Counted from the first letter of the stretch, positions 1 through 5,969 are shown. The stretch is 5,969 bases of DNA from an uncultured Gemmatimonadales bacterium (GCA_937982605.1 CALJLC010000006.1:1-5969), one strand, 5' to 3'. Program-made: numbers and translations. Notes: a model not told the origin generated them from the letters alone.

Positions 1-170
1 ATCTCGGCCTCCAGATCGCAGACACACCGCTCTCCCTGAGCCAGCAGCTCCACGGTCCGCCAGCGCACCGGGTCGGCCAGCGCGCCGAAGCTGCGGCGCG
101 TCCGCCGGGCGTCCGCGCGACTCGGGCGGCCCGCTCGCTCGGCCAGGCCGGTGTCCCGAGGCTCAGACAC
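1..170 (-). CDS. ArsR-family HTH transcriptional regulator, N-terminal part (cut by window edge)
   Basis: This is the first 56 codons of a winged-helix repressor of the ArsR/SmtB family; the rest lies beyond base 1. After a basic, probably disordered N-terminus of about 27 residues comes the family's opening signature, FGALADPVRWRTVELLAQGE, then CVCDLE. Cys49 and Cys51 match the CVC of metalloid-sensing ArsR proteins; the third cysteine of the E. coli protein is Glu54 here. In that family, metalloid binding to these thiols releases the repressor from DNA. The GTG start at 168-170 is chosen because GGAGG lies six bases upstream (177-181) and because the GTG overlaps the TGA of the phosphoesterase gene by eight bases, implying translational coupling. 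The likely operator is the inverted repeat at 951-966. Family assignment is firm. The inducer (arsenite, another metal, or a non-metal signal) is inference, because the C-terminal half is missing. Confidence 0.88.
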   Translation of the reverse strand, partial: MSEPRDTGLAERAGRPSRADARRTRRSFGALADPVRWRTVELLAQGERCVCDLEAE

Positions 171-939
171 GGGCGGCCTCCGGACCCGGTGTGGCGGTGC
201 CTCCGGTCGCCAGGTAGTCCGCGAAGAAGTCGGGGAGGGTGCTCCGGCGAATCCCCTCGCATGCCGCGTCGAGGTCGTACGCGATCCGCACGTGCTCGAC
301 CTCGGGCTGCTCGCCGCTCATGTCGACGATGGCGTAGCCGGCCCGCCAGTCACCGTCCTTGGGTCGTCCCACGGAGCCCGTGTTCAGATACCGGATCCCG
401 TCGACTTCGCGGAACCACGGGACGTGCGTGTGACCGAAGGCGATGAGGTCTCCGGGCCGGGCGCCGGCCGTGTCGGCCATCTTGCGACAGAAGCCGTCCG
501 TCCGGTCGGCGTGCCAGTACAGGGTGTTCAGCGTCGGCGCGCCGTGAACCAGGACGAGCTTCGCCCCCGGCTTGTGGCCGCCGTGCGGACGAAGATCCAT
601 GCGGAACGGAAGGCCGCCGAGGGCATCGCGAGTGGAAGGCCTCGTGTGCCGACGCGTCCAGTCGTAGCTGAGGTGAGAGAGCCGCTCCTGAGCCTCGTCC
701 TCGTATTTGCAGCCGCAGTGCGGGTAGTCCGTGGCGACCGTGCTGTCGTAGTTGCCCGCGACCCCCGGGATGCGGAAGCTCCGGATCAGGTCGACCGTCT
801 CGTTGGGGTACGCCGCGTAGCCCACCAGGTCCCCGAGGTGATAGGTCCGCTCGACGAGCCCCCGGGAGGAGATGTCGTCGAGAACCGCCTGGAGCGCGTG
901 GACGTTGGCGTGGATGTCCGAGATGAGCGCGAACCGCAT
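163..939 (-). CDS. Calcineurin-like metallophosphoesterase (YfcE/MJ0936-like), ArsR-linked
   Basis: A 258-residue, probably cytoplasmic phosphoesterase with no signal peptide. The dinuclear metal site can be read in order: DIHAN (Asp8, His10), GDLVGY (Asp37), GNYD (Asn63), LVHG (His132) and GHTH (His170, His172), followed by the NTGSVGRP strand typical of YfcE/MJ0936-like enzymes. Family members hydrolyse phosphomono- or diesters with Mn, Ni or Fe; the substrate here cannot be read. The usual GNH[DE] is GNYD, so the general-acid histidine is a tyrosine. Substitution at this position is known in the subgroup. Just after it, HCGC (Cys75, Cys77) forms a cysteine pair within the insert beside the active site. 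The start has GGGAG six bases upstream (946-950). The gene is the first of an apparent two-gene operon with the arsR-like gene, and an inverted repeat lies 12 bases before its start. A role in metal or metalloid response is inference from this context. Confidence 0.93.
   Translation of the reverse strand: MRFALISDIHANVHALQAVLDDISSRGLVERTYHLGDLVGYAAYPNETVDLIRSFRIPGVAGNYDSTVATDYPHCGCKYEDEAQERLSHLSYDWTRRHTRPSTRDALGGLPFRMDLRPHGGHKPGAKLVLVHGAPTLNTLYWHADRTDGFCRKMADTAGARPGDLIAFGHTHVPWFREVDGIRYLNTGSVGRPKDGDWRAGYAIVDMSGEQPEVEHVRIAYDLDAACEGIRRSTLPDFFADYLATGGTATPGPEAARV
177..181 (-). promoter_or_regulatory. Ribosome binding site of the arsR-like gene
   Basis: GGAGG on the minus strand, six bases before the GTG codon at 168-170 and inside the end of the phosphoesterase gene. 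It decides the GTG start of the regulator, which has no other good start before its conserved domain. Confidence 0.75.
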
Positions 940-950
940 CGCATGCTCCC

Positions 951-966
951 ATCAAGAAATCTTGAT
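951..966 (-). promoter_or_regulatory. Perfect inverted repeat, probable ArsR-family operator of the mpe-arsR operon
   Basis: Plus strand ATCAAGAAATCTTGAT: two perfect 7-base arms (951-957 and 960-966) around AA. It is conspicuously AT-rich in GC-rich surroundings and lies in the 49-base gap between the lipoprotein stop and the phosphoesterase start. The ATCAA-N6-TTGAT layout is typical of operators bound by dimeric ArsR-family proteins. A weak -10-like TATCAA (962-967, minus strand) overlaps one arm, as expected for a repressor that blocks polymerase; I see no good -35. An intrinsic terminator for the upstream block is less likely because no T-run follows. Confidence 0.7.
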
Positions 967-988
967 ACGAGTGGAAGCTAGCCGTGGG

Positions 989-1435
989 CTACCGAACGGT
1001 CACGGTCAGGGGCCCCGAGGGGCTGTGCGGCCGGCCATCGATGAGAACCACCGCGCGGACCCGCCAATCGCCGCGCACGCCCATGCCCCACCACGAGATC
1101 GTCACCGAGTCGGTCTCCCCGGGCTCGAGGACGTTGCTGTCGAAGATCGGACATAGCGACGGACCGCCCCAGAGAGGCAGGATGACGCCGGTGCCCGGCT
1201 CCTCGGCCAGGACGCCCAACCCCTGACCGCACCCGCCGGGCGTCGCCCACACCGGCTCGGCCGTCGGATTGAACGCGATCGCCACCAGCTCCACGGTGTC
1301 CCCGATGGCGATCTCGGTCGGCGACGCCTCGATCGTCATCCGGATCCAGTCCTCGGGCTCCAGCAGCGAGCCGCAGGCGAGCAGCGCGGTCGCGAAGAGT
1401 GGAGCCGCGAGTCGGGCGCCGGTGGACCGCGTCAT
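989..1435 (-). CDS. Small secreted lipoprotein with a predicted Ig-like beta-sandwich domain
   Basis: A 148-residue protein with a clear lipoprotein signal peptide: basic start (MTRSTGAR), a hydrophobic stretch at 9-20 and lipobox LLAC, so Cys21 should be lipidated. The mature part (about 30-148) is strand-rich. It has IAIGDTVELVAIAFNPT near the beginning, VLEPGETDSVTISWWG in the middle and GDWRVRAVVLIDGR near the end. This resembles the single-domain beta-sandwich of BsuPI-type or other Ig-like extracytoplasmic domains; the resemblance is by eye only. Cys69 and Cys95 could form a disulfide. The ATG at 1433-1435 overlaps the TGA of the preceding gene as ATGA, and GAGAGG lies six bases upstream (1442-1447), so translation is probably coupled. 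No enzymatic motif is visible. A periplasmic binding or accessory role next to the plug protein is inference. A much longer open frame in register runs upstream to 2194 but only shadows the plug gene. Confidence 0.82.
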   Translation of the reverse strand: MTRSTGARLAAPLFATALLACGSLLEPEDWIRMTIEASPTEIAIGDTVELVAIAFNPTAEPVWATPGGCGQGLGVLAEEPGTGVILPLWGGPSLCPIFDSNVLEPGETDSVTISWWGMGVRGDWRVRAVVLIDGRPHSPSGPLTVTVR

Positions 1436-2820
1436 CGCGAGCCTCTCGGGGAGTCCAGCGCCCAGGACAGGGACACGGCGCCGTCGGTGGGGCCCGACCC
1501 GACCTCCGGCAGCGTCGTCTCGACCCAATGGTGCCCCGGTCCCTGGCGGTGCACGAGCCAGCTTGCCAGGATCGCGGCCCCCAGCGACGGGATCCATCGA
1601 TTCAGAGCGTCCGCCTCGCAGTTCGACCAGGCGCAGAGAAGCGTCAGACCGCCCCAGGTCCCGGCCGCCGCGGCAGCTCCGGCGGTAGCCGCACGGACCC
1701 GGACGAAGCCGCGGTCGCGACTCCGACGAACCTGGATGGCCTCCACGTCGGGCCGGGGCACGGCGTGGAGTCGCCCAGTCACGCGGTCGGCCGCCACGAG
1801 ATCCGCCTCCTCCATGCGGACGAACTCCGCGTCCCAGGGCGAGCCGAGCCCGGTGCTGCGGGCCCGTTCGGTCGTCAGCTGCATGCGAACCCGCTCGCCG
1901 GGCGTCGGCGGTGCGCCTCGGGTGCCGACGCTCGGCAGCAGCCTCGCGGCGGGATCTTCGGTTCGCCGGCCTGACGGTTGCTGCCCCGGCGCGAGCCCCG
2001 TCTTCGTCCACGCGACGATGACGCCGCAGTTGGAGCTCGGGCCCGGGTCGTACTCGACCGGAATCTCCGCGGGCCGGCGGTACACCTCGAGAGCCTCGAT
2101 CTCCCCGATTCCTGCGACGGCCGACAGCGTCTGACCGGAGTCGGGGTCGTAGACGGTCGGCAGGCCGTCGACGAAGAGTCGAGGAAGGCACCATCCGCGG
2201 GGCCCGTTGACGGTGATCGCCTCACCCAGGTGGGAGAGCGGAATCCCGACCTGGATTCCCGGTCCCGGCCGAGGTGCCGAGTACGCCGACCCGACCCGGA
2301 TGCCCGGCAGGCCCGCGACGAGCTGCTCGGTCGACCGCGCCGCCGATCGTTCGATCATGTACGGGGTCACGAACACGCCCAGACCTCGCTGAAAGCGGCG
2401 CACGTAGCCACGGCGCACGAGGTGGTGCTCGAGCGTGGGTCGGTCGAGCGAGACGACGAGCTCGTCGAGCGGAAGCGGTCGAGGCGACAAGCCGTACCGC
2501 ACCGTCACCACGCCGTCGCGTCCGAGCTCGAAGACCCCGGCCGGCGTCTCATGGTAGCCGAGCGCTCCGGCCAGGAGCAGGAAGCTTCCCGGCTCCGGCG
2601 CCGTCAAGCTGAAAGCGCCGCGCTCGTCACCCACGGTGGCGGTCACCGAGTCGCCGCTCTCGTGGAACATGATCACCAGACCATACGGGATACCGAGGCC
2701 GGTGCCCGTGTCGACGAGCGTCCCGCGAACCGTCTGCGCGGCGAGCGGAGCGGCGGTCGTCCCCACGAGGGCCGAGGCCGCGACGAGTGCAGCGTAGGTG
2801 CGGTGGTGGCGTACGCGCAT
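1432..2820 (-). CDS. Exported carboxypeptidase-regulatory-like / TonB-plug domain protein without a beta barrel
   Basis: A 462-residue exported protein. A signal peptide covers residues 1-28 (basic MRVRHHR, hydrophobic 9-24, cleavage near LAAQ). Residues 31-122 look like a CarboxypepD_reg beta-sandwich (VRGTLVD, then DERGAFSLTAP, then a Gly-Tyr turn and PLPLDELVVS). Residues 130-275 resemble a TonB-receptor plug: RGYVRRFQRGLGVFVTP, a QLVAGLPGIRV strand, CLPRLFVDGLP, IEALEVYRRP and a closing CGVIVAWTKTG. Cys211 and Cys265 may pair. No 22-strand barrel follows. The tail has a polar segment (about 305-375) ending in DVEAIQVRRSRDR, then two apolar stretches (378-398 and 409-423). Such barrel-less plug proteins are, to my knowledge, common in Gemmatimonadota, with unknown function. 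The ATG at 2818-2820 begins the signal peptide and has AGGAG close upstream; the open frame continues to 3294, but that part is antisense-like shadow within the permease gene. It follows the permease by 62 bases and overlaps the lipoprotein by four. Confidence 0.85.
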   Translation of the reverse strand: MRVRHHRTYAALVAASALVGTTAAPLAAQTVRGTLVDTGTGLGIPYGLVIMFHESGDSVTATVGDERGAFSLTAPEPGSFLLLAGALGYHETPAGVFELGRDGVVTVRYGLSPRPLPLDELVVSLDRPTLEHHLVRRGYVRRFQRGLGVFVTPYMIERSAARSTEQLVAGLPGIRVGSAYSAPRPGPGIQVGIPLSHLGEAITVNGPRGWCLPRLFVDGLPTVYDPDSGQTLSAVAGIGEIEALEVYRRPAEIPVEYDPGPSSNCGVIVAWTKTGLAPGQQPSGRRTEDPAARLLPSVGTRGAPPTPGERVRMQLTTERARSTGLGSPWDAEFVRMEEADLVAADRVTGRLHAVPRPDVEAIQVRRSRDRGFVRVRAATAGAAAAAGTWGGLTLLCAWSNCEADALNRWIPSLGAAILASWLVHRQGPGHHWVETTLPEVGSGPTDGAVSLSWALDSPRGSR

Positions 2821-2882
2821 GGTCTCCTGCTCCGGACCCGAACATACGCGACCCTGCGCGCTCCGGTTACCCCGGGGCCCGC

Positions 2883-5573
2883 CTACTCCCCGACGTTCAG
2901 CACCTCCGTCGGATCCACCCGCGTCGCGCGCCGCGCCGGCAGGTAGGTCGCCACCAGGGAAGCCGCCACGATGACGACGGTCACCCCCGCCCAGGTGACC
3001 GGGTCGCGCGGGGTGATCCCGTACAGGAGCGCGCGGAGCGCGCCTGAGGCGGCCAGGGCGACGGCGAGCCCGACCGCGACGCCCACGAGGGTGCCGGCCA
3101 TGCGCTGGCGGAGGATCATCCGCTGCACCGCGCCCGGCTCCGCGCCGAGCGACAGGCGGATTCCGATCTCCGGGAGGCGACGGCGCACGTCGAAGGCCGT
3201 CAGGCCGTAGACCCCGACGACCGCCATGAGCAGGCCCACGAGCGCGAAGCCGGAGAGGATCTGCAGGTTGAAGCGCGGCTCGGCGACCGCCCATCCCAGG
3301 TGGTCCTCGAGGGAGCGGAACTCCCCGAGCGGGAGGTCCGGCGCCACTTCGGCGAGCCGCGCGCGGATGCCCGGGACGGCGGCGGCGGGATCACCCTCCA
3401 CCCGGGCCACCATCGTCATGACCGCCCACGGGATCGAGCGATGGGAGCGGTACACGATCGGCGCGGGGACTTCGCCGAGCTCGACGTCGCGCAGGTCCTC
3501 GACGACGCCGACGACGGTCATGCGGAATCCGTCCGGATCGCCCCACACCATGAGCCGCCCGACGGCGTCCGCGCTCCCCCAGAACCGTTCCGCGAGGGAG
3601 GCGCCGATGACGATGGGCATCGCGTCGCCCCACGTGTCCGTCGGCTCGAAGCCGCGCCCGGCCACGACCTCCATCGCCATCGCCTCGAAGAAGCCGGGCG
3701 TCACCACGCGCCACTGGATCGGTGTGAAGTCCGCCGCCCGGTCCGGCACGTCGTCCTCGGCGGCCACCCGGTTGGCCAGCGCGAGGCCCGAGTACGGCTC
3801 GACCGCGGTGGCGCCCGCTTCGATGACGCCCGGGGCGGAGCGCACCGCTTCCCGCAGGGAGGGGAAGATCTCCTCTCGCGCCCGCCAGTCGTACGAGCCA
3901 TCGGGCATCTGGATGGTGAACGCGACCGTGCCCGCTGGCTCGAAACCCGGATCCACCTGCGTGAGCTCCACGAACGAGCGCAGCAGCAGCCCGGTCCCGG
4001 CGAGCAGCACCACCGTGAGCGAGACCTGCGCGGTGACGAGGAAGGCGCGCAGGCGGCGGCCCCGGTCGCCGCCGCGGCCCCGGGTGCCGGTCAATGCTCC
4101 GGACAGGCGCTCGCCACGGATCTGGAAGACGGGTGCCAGCCCGCACGCAAGCGCCGCGAGCGCGACCGCCGCCACCCCGGTCCCGAGCGCCGCCGCGTCG
4201 ATCGACGCGCTCTCGAGACGCGGGATCCGCGCGGCTCCGATCGCCTGGACCGTGGGTAGCGCCGCCAACGCGGTGAGGCTTCCCAGCGCACCGCCGCCCA
4301 GCGCCAGCAGGGTGCTCTCGGTGAAGAGCTGCCGGGTCAGCCGGCCTCTGCTGGCGCCCAGCGCGGTGCGCACGGCCATCTCGGTGCGGCGCGTCGTGGC
4401 GCGCACCATCAGCAGGTTCGAGACGTTGACGCACGCCATGAGCAGGAGCACGCCGGCGGCCGCGAGCAGCACGCGCCCCGCCGTCGTCACGGTGTCGCCG
4501 ATGAGCTCGTCGCGCGCGGTACGGAGCTGCGTCGACCAGCCGAGGTCCGTGCCGTACGTCTCGCTGAGCTCGCCCTGGACCCGCTCCAGCTCGGCCGCCG
4601 CCCCGTCGATGCCGACGTTGGGCGCCAGGCGGGCGATGACCGTCAGGTAGTGATCCTCGGGGTCCAGCGTCGGGTCCGGTCCCATCGGAACGTAGACGTC
4701 CACGTCGAAGTCGAGGGCTTCGAGCGCCTCGGGCATGATCCCCACGATCTCGAGGAGGCGACCGTCGAGGTCGATGCGCGTACCCACGACCGCCGGGTCC
4801 GCGCCGAAGTCGGTCCGCCACGTTCCGTGGTCGAGGACGGCGACGTCGGCCGGCGCTCCCGGCAGGTCCTCACGCTCGGTGAAGAAGCGACCGTGCGCGG
4901 GGGTCAGCCCGCCGACATCGAGGAGCGTGTGCGTCACGATGCCCACGCGAATGGGCCGGGGCTGACCGGGGCTCCTCAGGATTCCGCCCTGGCCGTGCAG
5001 CGCGGCCATCTCCTCGAAGCCCCGCGTACGCTCCCGCCAGTGCGGGTACATCGCCTCGGCCACGCTGAAGGGCTCCCCGCCCGGCGTGAGCATCTCCAGG
5101 AAGACGACCCGCTCCGGGTCCTCGAACGGGAGCGGCTCGAGCACGACCGCGCGGACGACGCTCGCGATGGTGACCGCGGCGCCGATGCCGAGCGTGAGCG
5201 TGAGCAGGGCGGCCGCGGTGAGCCCGGGCTGATGGCGCAGCTGACGCACCGCGAAGAGGACGTCCTGAAGCGTGCGGTCCCACCACGATGCACGCACCGC
5301 GAGGGCTCCGGTGGAGACCGCTCCCCCGGCCCGCTTCGCGCCGTCGCGTCGGCTCTCCGCCCGGACGCGACGGCTCTCGGCCCGGATGCAGTCCGCGTCA
5401 CCGAACTCGGCGATGGCGCGAGCCCGCGCCTCGGTCGGCTCCAGCCCGTCGGCCACGAGCTCGTCGACCCGGTGCGCCAGGTGCGACTCGATCTCGGCCT
5501 CGAAGTCCCGCTCGTCCCGGAGGCGGGCGGTCCGCTCGGGGTCGAGCGGAAGGGGATCTCGGTGGTCCGTCAT
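2883..5573 (-). CDS. ADOP-family orphan ABC permease (two MacB_PCD-FtsX modules)
   Basis: An 896-residue inner-membrane protein built like the Acidobacterial Duplicated Orphan Permeases. Residues about 15-65 are the soluble helical prefix found before such permeases (DFEAEIESHLAHRVDELVADG). A first transmembrane helix (117-143) leads to MacB-type periplasmic domain 1 (about 150-360), then an FtsX helical region at about 366-390, 415-445 and 462-482, with the coupling stretch TRRTEMAVRTALGASRGRL. The second module repeats this: helix 511-532, periplasmic domain about 545-765, helices at about 772-793, 826-850 and 861-879, coupling stretch VRRRLPEIGIRLSLGAEPG, and the typical end RRATRVDPTEVLNVGE. 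No ATP-binding motif is present and no ATPase gene is adjacent, so substrate and energy source are unknown; MacB relatives act mechanically on envelope substrates. The start has GAGGGAG eight bases upstream (5582-5588), overlapping the padR stop. Control by the neighbouring PadR protein is likely from context. Confidence 0.95.
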   Translation of the reverse strand: MTDHRDPLPLDPERTARLRDERDFEAEIESHLAHRVDELVADGLEPTEARARAIAEFGDADCIRAESRRVRAESRRDGAKRAGGAVSTGALAVRASWWDRTLQDVLFAVRQLRHQPGLTAAALLTLTLGIGAAVTIASVVRAVVLEPLPFEDPERVVFLEMLTPGGEPFSVAEAMYPHWRERTRGFEEMAALHGQGGILRSPGQPRPIRVGIVTHTLLDVGGLTPAHGRFFTEREDLPGAPADVAVLDHGTWRTDFGADPAVVGTRIDLDGRLLEIVGIMPEALEALDFDVDVYVPMGPDPTLDPEDHYLTVIARLAPNVGIDGAAAELERVQGELSETYGTDLGWSTQLRTARDELIGDTVTTAGRVLLAAAGVLLLMACVNVSNLLMVRATTRRTEMAVRTALGASRGRLTRQLFTESTLLALGGGALGSLTALAALPTVQAIGAARIPRLESASIDAAALGTGVAAVALAALACGLAPVFQIRGERLSGALTGTRGRGGDRGRRLRAFLVTAQVSLTVVLLAGTGLLLRSFVELTQVDPGFEPAGTVAFTIQMPDGSYDWRAREEIFPSLREAVRSAPGVIEAGATAVEPYSGLALANRVAAEDDVPDRAADFTPIQWRVVTPGFFEAMAMEVVAGRGFEPTDTWGDAMPIVIGASLAERFWGSADAVGRLMVWGDPDGFRMTVVGVVEDLRDVELGEVPAPIVYRSHRSIPWAVMTMVARVEGDPAAAVPGIRARLAEVAPDLPLGEFRSLEDHLGWAVAEPRFNLQILSGFALVGLLMAVVGVYGLTAFDVRRRLPEIGIRLSLGAEPGAVQRMILRQRMAGTLVGVAVGLAVALAASGALRALLYGITPRDPVTWAGVTVVIVAASLVATYLPARRATRVDPTEVLNVGE
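5351..5390 (-). repeat. Imperfect 21-base tandem duplication in the permease linker
   Basis: Two adjacent copies at a 21-base period (5351-5371 and 5372-5390 onward); each opens with GGCTCTC on the plus strand, and the first 17 bases differ at two sites. It encodes AESRRVR followed by AESRRDG (residues about 65-78), in the charged linker between the soluble prefix and the first membrane helix. It keeps the frame and looks like a small local duplication with no obvious function. Confidence 0.6.
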
Positions 5574-5586
5574 GCTCCCGGCTCCC

Positions 5587-5952
5587 TCACGCCGTGCCCT
5601 CGGGCGCGCGCTCCATCACGCGCCCGACCGCGTCCACGTACTCGGCCCAGCTCTCGGCCTGCTGGACGAACGCGGCCCGCCCGTCCGGGGTGAGCTCGTA
5701 GAACTTGGCGCGCCGGTTGTTCTCGGAGACGCCCCAGCTGGCTTCGATCCACCCGCGACCTTCCATCCGGTGCAGCGCCGGGTACAGGGCGCCCTCCTCC
5801 ACCTGCAGCACGTCGTTCGAGCTGTGCTTGATCGCCCGCGCGATCTGGTACCCGTGGCGGCGGCCGCCCGCGAGCGTGCGGAGGACGAGCAGGTCCAGAG
5901 TGCCCTGCATGGGGTCGCGGCGTGTCGTCGGTCTCTTGCCATAAGGTGACAT
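5587..5952 (-). CDS. PadR-family transcriptional regulator
   Basis: A 121-residue winged-helix regulator. The PadR signature runs from MQGTLDLLVLRTLAGGRRHG (15-34) through YQIARAI, then VEEGALYPALHRMEGRGWI (51-69, recognition helix and turn), then the wing with NNRRAKFYELTPDGRAA (78-94) and a C-terminal dimerisation helix (about 95-114). Short PadR proteins of this type sit beside ADOP permeases in many genomes and probably repress them; the ligand is unknown. The gene ends 13 bases before the permease start, so the two should be co-transcribed. The ATG at 5950-5952 gives a 14-residue basic extension before the conserved domain. A pyrimidine-rich stretch, not a Shine-Dalgarno sequence, precedes it, and Met15 (5908-5910) has no better site, so the start is uncertain. 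Only 17 bases upstream are in the window, so promoter and operator cannot be judged. Confidence 0.95.
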   Translation of the reverse strand: MSPYGKRPTTRRDPMQGTLDLLVLRTLAGGRRHGYQIARAIKHSSNDVLQVEEGALYPALHRMEGRGWIEASWGVSENNRRAKFYELTPDGRAAFVQQAESWAEYVDAVGRVMERAPEGTA

Positions 5953-5969
5953 CGGGGAGAGAGACGAGT

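Noticed and set aside
151..981. Long plus-strand open frame of 276 codons across the phosphoesterase gene
   Set aside because: It is antisense to a gene with complete catalytic motifs; its Arg/Val/Asp-rich protein shows no domain and is explained by high GC content.
979..991. Small inverted repeat TAGCC-GTG-GGCTA at the lipoprotein stop, considered as a terminator
   Set aside because: Only a five-base stem and no T-run follows on the minus strand; too weak for an intrinsic terminator.
2821..2882. Gap between the permease and the plug gene, considered for a promoter or terminator
   Set aside because: It holds GC-rich self-complementary words and a weak TATGTT (2841-2846), but no -35, no stable stem with T-run and no clear operator.
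1978..2946. Long plus-strand open frame of 322 codons opposite the plug protein
   Set aside because: Arg-rich, low-information translation with no recognisable motif; a GC-driven shadow of the minus-strand gene.
2821..3294. N-terminal extension of the plug protein up to 3294
   Set aside because: The extension overlaps the permease gene out of frame, is Arg/Pro-rich, and would bury the clear signal peptide that starts at 2820.
3226..4650. Long plus-strand open frame of 474 codons opposite the permease
   Set aside because: Ser/Arg/Pro/Ala-rich translation typical of the antisense of a high-GC gene; the minus strand encodes a full ADOP permease.
3391..4821. Minus-strand open frame of 476 codons within the permease gene in another frame
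   Set aside because: Composed almost wholly of Arg, Gly, Ala and Pro; an out-of-frame shadow, not an overlapping gene.

Overview
The window is GC-rich, and every gene I can support lies on the minus strand, so transcription runs from high to low coordinates. A PadR regulator sits directly next to a very long two-module MacB/FtsX-type permease of the ADOP class. It is followed by a secreted 'plug-only' protein whose signal peptide ends in a Leu-Ala-Ala-Gln context. This combination points to Gemmatimonadota, or less likely Acidobacteriota. That assignment is an inference from gene types and style, not from a marker gene.

Reading in the direction of transcription, block 1 covers 5952 to 989. 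It holds padR (5587-5952), the ADOP permease (2883-5573, 13 bases after padR), a secreted protein with a carboxypeptidase-regulatory-like domain plus a TonB-receptor plug domain but no beta barrel (1432-2820, after a 62-base gap), and a small lipoprotein (989-1435). The lipoprotein start overlaps the plug-protein stop by four bases (ATGA). The tight spacing suggests one envelope-directed transcription unit: a cytoplasmic PadR switch, an inner-membrane orphan permease, and two exported proteins that could be its periplasmic or outer-membrane partners. The functional link between the permease and the two exported proteins is inference.

Block 2 covers 966 to the left edge. A perfect 7+2+7 inverted repeat (951-966, ATCAA-N6-TTGAT type) lies just upstream of a calcineurin-like metallophosphoesterase gene (163-939). 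The stop of that gene is overlapped by a GTG-started ArsR-family regulator (1-170, cut by the window edge). The regulator carries a Cys-Val-Cys motif of the ArsR metalloid-sensing type. The simplest reading is an autoregulated mpe-arsR operon controlled by its own ArsR at the AT-rich palindrome. The phosphoesterase has its own Cys-X-Cys pair close to the active-site Asn, which makes a link to thiol-reactive metals or metalloids worth testing.

There is no gene-free stretch above 300 bases. I see no RNA genes, CRISPR arrays, insertion sequences or convincing terminators. The most interesting unit is the operator-mpe-arsR module; the second is the permease/plug/lipoprotein cluster.
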